Of a stretch of DNA of 53,718 bases, positions 51,088-53,718 are shown in pieces. Made by a program: the position numbers and the translations under genes. The stretch is from Allobosea sp. (lineage in GTDB: Bacteria > Pseudomonadota > Alphaproteobacteria > Rhizobiales > Beijerinckiaceae): positions 1-53,718 of the forward strand of contig NZ_JAFKFX010000049.1 in the NCBI RefSeq assembly GCF_017308075.1, given 5' to 3'. Below the pieces are notes generated by a model, which saw only the letters and a program-made list of their open reading frames with translations, was not told the DNA's origin and did not search any database. The stretch's first letter is position 1. Each line of letters opens with the position of its first letter.

Positions 51088-51111
51088 GCTCGACGCAAAA
51101 ATGCGTCGAGC
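51088..51111 (+). terminator. Hairpin after the capsid genes
   Basis: GCTCGACGCA-AAAA-TGCGTCGAGC is a perfect 10-bp stem with an A4 loop. The following ACCTCCTC is not a T-run. It lies between the capsid block and the connector gene and may set expression ratios by protecting or processing the mRNA. Confidence 0.6.
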
Positions 51112-51136
51112 ACCTCCTCAGGATCAGGACCGGCAC

Positions 51137-51754
51137 ATGATCGAGATCATCACCCCCGCAGAGAGCACGCGCCTGACCACGCTCGATGCGGTCAAGGCGG
51201 ATCTCGGCATCACCGGCAGCGCTTCCGACGATGCGCTCGGCACGCTGATCGACCAGTTCTCCGAAACGATCGCCGCATGGTGCGGTCGCACCTTCGGCCT
51301 CGCCACGGTGCGCGAGTCGCGCGACATCACCCGCCTCTGCGATCGCCGCGTGATCCTGCTGGAGCGCTGGCCCGTCGCCTCGGTCGATAGCGTCTCGGTC
51401 ACAGGGATCGCGCTGGCGCCGGCGGATTATGTGCTGGACCCGGCGAAGGGAGAGCTTCGCTACCGGGCATCCGATGGGCGCCTCTGGCTCTGGCCCGTGG
51501 GTGACAGCGTGATCACCTATCGCACCGGCTACGCGCTTCCCGGTGAGACCGACCGCACCCTTCCGCATGACATCGAGCGGGCGTGCATCCTGATGGTCCG
51601 CAGCGCCTGGCACGGCATAGGCCGCAACCCCGCGCTGCGCAGCGAAGAGACCGCAGGCGTCGCCACCTTCACGTACTTCGCCGCCAACGGCGATGCGCTC
51701 TCGCTCGAGGCGCAGGCGCTGCTCTCGCCCTATCGCAGCATCAATGTGGGGTGA
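51137..51754 (+). CDS. Phage head-tail connector (Gp6/gp15-like adaptor)
   Basis: The 205-residue protein begins MIEIITPAESTRLTTLDAVKADLGI and has the helical DDALGTLIDQFSETIAAWCGRTFG pattern of phage head-tail adaptors, followed by VILLERWPVASVDSVSV and an ALPGETDRTLPHDIERACILMV helix. It should bind the portal and form the next ring. The ATG at 51137 has CAGGAC upstream. Confidence 0.88.
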   Translation: MIEIITPAESTRLTTLDAVKADLGITGSASDDALGTLIDQFSETIAAWCGRTFGLATVRESRDITRLCDRRVILLERWPVASVDSVSVTGIALAPADYVLDPAKGELRYRASDGRLWLWPVGDSVITYRTGYALPGETDRTLPHDIERACILMVRSAWHGIGRNPALRSEETAGVATFTYFAANGDALSLEAQALLSPYRSINVG

Positions 51755-51758
51755 GCCC

Positions 51759-52118
51759 ATGCGCCCCATCACCGCCTCCCTTGATCGCATGCTCGCCAGC
51801 CACGGCCAGAGCGCGACCCTGCGCCGGCGCATCGGCACCGGTATGACGTTCACCGAACTGACGATACGGCTGCGTCTGTCCGGCTATGCGACCACGGACC
51901 TCGTCGGCGGCATCAAGGTGACGGACTCGAAGTTCATCATGAGCCCGACGCCGATTGTGGCGGCTGGAGTGGCATGGCCCGGCGCTGCCGGCGGAACCGC
52001 TGACATCAGGATCGGCGATTTCCTCTTCGTCGAGAATCGCCAGCGCGCCGTCGTCCAGGTGGACAACATCCGCATCGGCGACGTGCTGGTGCGGATCGAA
52101 GGCCGGATTAGCGGGTAA
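51759..52118 (+). CDS. Probable phage head-completion/closure protein
   Basis: The 119-residue protein has short beta segments (TFTELTIRLRLSGY, IKVTDSKFIMSPTPI, VRIEGRISG). Sequence similarity is not recognised with confidence, but size and position after the connector match head-closure proteins. The upstream stop and its ATG are separated by four bases (TGAGCCCATG). Confidence 0.7.
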   Translation: MRPITASLDRMLASHGQSATLRRRIGTGMTFTELTIRLRLSGYATTDLVGGIKVTDSKFIMSPTPIVAAGVAWPGAAGGTADIRIGDFLFVENRQRAVVQVDNIRIGDVLVRIEGRISG

Positions 52119-52130
52119 CGCGCCGTGCTG

Positions 52131-52652
52131 ATGATCGATCCCCATACCAGGGCGCGACTGTTCGGCTCGCAATCCGCCTATCTGCTGCTGCGTGCCAAGC
52201 CCGTCACGCTGGCCGGGCATCGCGAGAAGCGCCGCAAGCGCAAGGGCGATCAGGTTTATCGGAGGAGACTCATCGATCAGACCGCTGTGATCATGCGGCG
52301 CGGCGAGCCCACCGATTTCGCCTTCGAAGGATTCATGCGTCACGGGCTTCGCTCTGGGCTCTGCCTGCGCGGCTGGTCATGGGCGGATGCGGACGACATG
52401 GCGGCGGACATCGTGCGCTCGGCTCTCAGCCAGATAGGCGCCAAACGGCCCACCTACCAGCAGGGGCAACCTGAGTGGGTCCAGGACGGCGTAATCACTT
52501 TCGAGCGTGAGCGCTGCATTCGATGCGGCTGGGCACTCCCAGAGGGCAATTGGAAATACTGCTCCGCGCGCTGCTCGTCGGCCCATCGCATGGACCTGCA
52601 CCGTCGCTTCACCGTGGAGCAGTGGGAGGCCGTCAGCGATGATGCGCCTTGA
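52131..52652 (+). CDS. Phage protein with one CxxC-CxxxC zinc-binding module
   Basis: The 173-residue protein has a basic N-terminal half (GHREKRRKRKGDQVYRRR) and, near the C-terminus, the cysteine set CIRCGWALPEGNWKYCSARC: CxxC, 11 residues, CxxxC. The pattern is that of a zinc ribbon or treble-clef. The same module occurs five times in the next protein, whose start overlaps this stop by 14 bases. An in-frame GTG at 52125 is an alternative start. Function is unknown; nucleic-acid binding would fit the basic region. Confidence 0.75.
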   Translation: MIDPHTRARLFGSQSAYLLLRAKPVTLAGHREKRRKRKGDQVYRRRLIDQTAVIMRRGEPTDFAFEGFMRHGLRSGLCLRGWSWADADDMAADIVRSALSQIGAKRPTYQQGQPEWVQDGVITFERERCIRCGWALPEGNWKYCSARCSSAHRMDLHRRFTVEQWEAVSDDAP

Positions 52653-53322
52653 CGATCTGAAGGGAGATAGCTGCCTCTGGTGCGGCAAGGAAATCGACCT
52701 GTCGCGCCCCCATGCGATTAAGCGGATCTATTGCTGCCGCCGGTGCGTCGACACGCACGCCTCTCACCTCGACACGATTGCGCTGGAAGAGGCGAAGCGC
52801 GCGCAGAACCGCCGGTGTGCTCAGTGCGGCAGCGCAATCCCGGTCTCCAAGCAGACCGGCACGATCTATTGCTCGAGGTCGTGCGCACGCAAGGCGCGCC
52901 CCCGGCCTCCGCGCCCTCGCGTCATCGTCGCAGCGAAGTTCAACCGGCATTGCAGGCAGTGCCATGGCCCGATCGCGCCGGATAAGCGGCTCGATGCGCT
53001 TTACTGCTCCAGAGCCTGTACAGACCGGGCGCACCACAGACGCAGGCCCGCCGATCGCCGGTGGTTCCCTCTCGTCTGCGAGGCCTGCGGCACTTCGTCC
53101 TTCGGGTCTCACCCAAGACAGAGGTTTTGTGGCCTCGCCTGCTTTGCGAGCTTTGCGCGACGCCAAACGGAGAAGCGGCGTCCGGTTGACTGCATGATCT
53201 GCGGCACCACCTTCCGCCGCCGCTATCCATCGGACGCTAAAGTCACCTGTTCAGGGGCGTGCGCTGGAGCGCTTCGCTGGCAGGTCAGGCGCGCCGCCAT
53301 CTCATGCGAGGCCATATCCTGA
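52639..53322 (+). CDS. Cysteine-rich phage protein with five tandem CxxC...CxxxC modules
   Basis: The 227-residue protein is built from five repeats of one pattern. Cysteine sets are C12/C15-C32/C36, C60/C63-C78/C82, C105/C108-C123/C127, C147/C150-C164/C168 and C185/C188-C204/C208. CxxC and CxxxC are 13 to 17 residues apart and modules begin every 38-48 residues. Several share xxCGxxI...YCSRxC. Linkers are basic (ARKARPRPPRPR, HHRRRPADRR). No other domain is seen. The start (ATG 52639 or 52642) overlaps the preceding gene, which has one such module; the stop overlaps the HNH ATG (TGATG). Zinc binding is very likely; function is unknown. Confidence 0.8.
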   Translation: MMRLDDLKGDSCLWCGKEIDLSRPHAIKRIYCCRRCVDTHASHLDTIALEEAKRAQNRRCAQCGSAIPVSKQTGTIYCSRSCARKARPRPPRPRVIVAAKFNRHCRQCHGPIAPDKRLDALYCSRACTDRAHHRRRPADRRWFPLVCEACGTSSFGSHPRQRFCGLACFASFARRQTEKRRPVDCMICGTTFRRRYPSDAKVTCSGACAGALRWQVRRAAISCEAIS

Positions 53323-53594
53323 TGCCCGTCCGTGCACCCCGTATCTGTAGCTGTGGCAAGGTCGTGCCGTCCGGCCAGCGCTGCGCCTGCCAGGTGGCCA
53401 AGGCCAAGGCCTATGACGCCAGCCGCGGCACCGCTGCTCAGCGCGGTTACAGCAGCTCGTGGCGCAAGGCCTCTGCTGCCTTCTTCGCCCTGCCGGGAAA
53501 CGAGCGTTGTGCATGCGGCTGCGGTCGCATCGCGAACATGGTCGACCACATCCGCGCACCCAAGGGTGAGGTCGTGTCCCTGATGGTGGTGTAG
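53322..53594 (+). pseudogene. HNH endonuclease, truncated by an IS element
   Basis: The N-terminal 83 residues match phage HNH nucleases: CSCGKVVPSGQRCACQ, then RGTAAQRGYSSSWRKAS, CACGCGRIANMVDHI with the first DH of the motif. The second half (metal-binding N...H and CxxC knuckle) is missing: after RAPKGE the frame enters IS sequence and stops at 53594. It is therefore inactive. Such HNH genes usually sit beside terminase genes. Confidence 0.8.
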
Positions 53595-53718
53595 CTTCGC
53601 GGAGCCACCACGATGCCGGCGTTGGCCGGGCGGGTCAGGCGGCCACGGCGGGCAGGCTGACGATGGGATCATCGCTGATCGGTGCGATGCTTTCCAGCGT
53701 GATGTAGCGGGCTCGCTG
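53570..53718 (-). mobile_element. IS256-family insertion sequence, one end
   Basis: The sequence GGTCGTGTCCCTGATGG at about 53570 begins where HNH similarity ends, and the minus-strand frame inside is the C-terminus of an IS256-type transposase. The boundary is estimated from the loss of HNH similarity and my memory of such terminal repeats. The element continues beyond the window. Confidence 0.65.
53635..53718 (-). CDS. IS256-family transposase, C-terminal fragment
   Basis: The 27 visible residues read QRARYITLESIAPISDDPI and then VSLPAVAA with a TGA stop (53637-53635). This matches the last residues of a group of IS256 transposases as I recall them (RARYMTLE-like tail). The catalytic DDE residues are outside the window. 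Confidence 0.65.
   Translation of the reverse strand, partial: QRARYITLESIAPISDDPIVSLPAVAA

Larger units (their letters stand above)
47573..53569 (+). mobile_element. Prophage-like head-gene region downstream of tRNA-Pro
   Basis: All genes run in one direction: portal, prohead protease, HK97-type capsid, a small unknown, head-tail connector, a probable head-completion protein, two cysteine-rich proteins and an HNH gene. The left boundary is taken at the tRNA 3' end. No terminase, tail, integrase or lysis gene is in the window, and an IS256-family element interrupts the right part. It could be a prophage, a remnant or a satellite; the far end is outside the window. Confidence 0.8.

Noticed and set aside
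1-53718. CRISPR array, rRNA operon or replication origin
   Set aside because: No regularly spaced direct repeats, rRNA-like sequence or iteron/DnaA-box cluster was seen.

Overview
The window is GC-rich alphaproteobacterial chromosome. Gene order and content point to the Hyphomicrobiales, most like Bosea or a near relative (Bradyrhizobium/Methylobacterium side); this is inferred from recognised genes and synteny, not from a search. Typical markers are the ctaA/DUF2842 pair, rplM-rpsI close to speB and argC (type 2), a glpX/hom/aminotransferase neighbourhood beside class I phaC, and an ECF sigma/anti-sigma pair next to a sulfite dehydrogenase.

Layout. (1) 1-716: the right end of an IS3-family element sits inside a tyrosine-recombinase gene next to tRNA-Gln(CTG), the scar of an integrated element. 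(2) 1200-9599: glpK divergent from a Ppx/GppA phosphatase and rlmE; a three-gene MacAB-like efflux set facing its TetR regulator across two palindromic operators; glpX. (3) 9677-17941: hom, an AraC regulator divergent from a peroxiredoxin-like protein, a small membrane protein, a PLP aminotransferase, a YiiX-like papain-fold protein, a lipoprotein and phaC. (4) 18108-30928: a FadL-like porin, an FAH-family enzyme, argC, speB, an SDR, rpsI and rplM with a clear promoter and leader hairpin, a thioesterase, an enoyl-CoA hydratase, a CoA-binding protein, metY, ctaA and a DUF2842 protein. (5) 31009-44974: an exopolysaccharide locus (deacetylase, CelD-like GNAT, Wzz/GumC-like protein, Wza-like exporter, GT4, sugar-phosphate transferase, polymerase), split by a sulfite-oxidation module (ECF sigma, anti-sigma, SorA-like, SorB-like) and two SMR transporters. 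(6) 45079-47204: a methyltransferase and a membrane diguanylate cyclase. (7) 47495-53718: tRNA-Pro(GGG), then a prophage-like head-gene block (portal, protease, HK97 capsid, connector), two cysteine-rich proteins, and an HNH gene cut by an IS256-family element that runs off the window.

Most notable: a 102-nt two-hairpin repeat present twice, in each case supplying both the stop codon and the terminator of the adjacent gene; a phage protein made of five tandem CxxC...CxxxC modules; a portal-first head cassette directly downstream of tRNA-Pro with no terminase or integrase in view; a Wzz/kinase fusion whose kinase-like half lacks a Walker A motif; and a consensus CtrA site upstream of the polysaccharide exporter.
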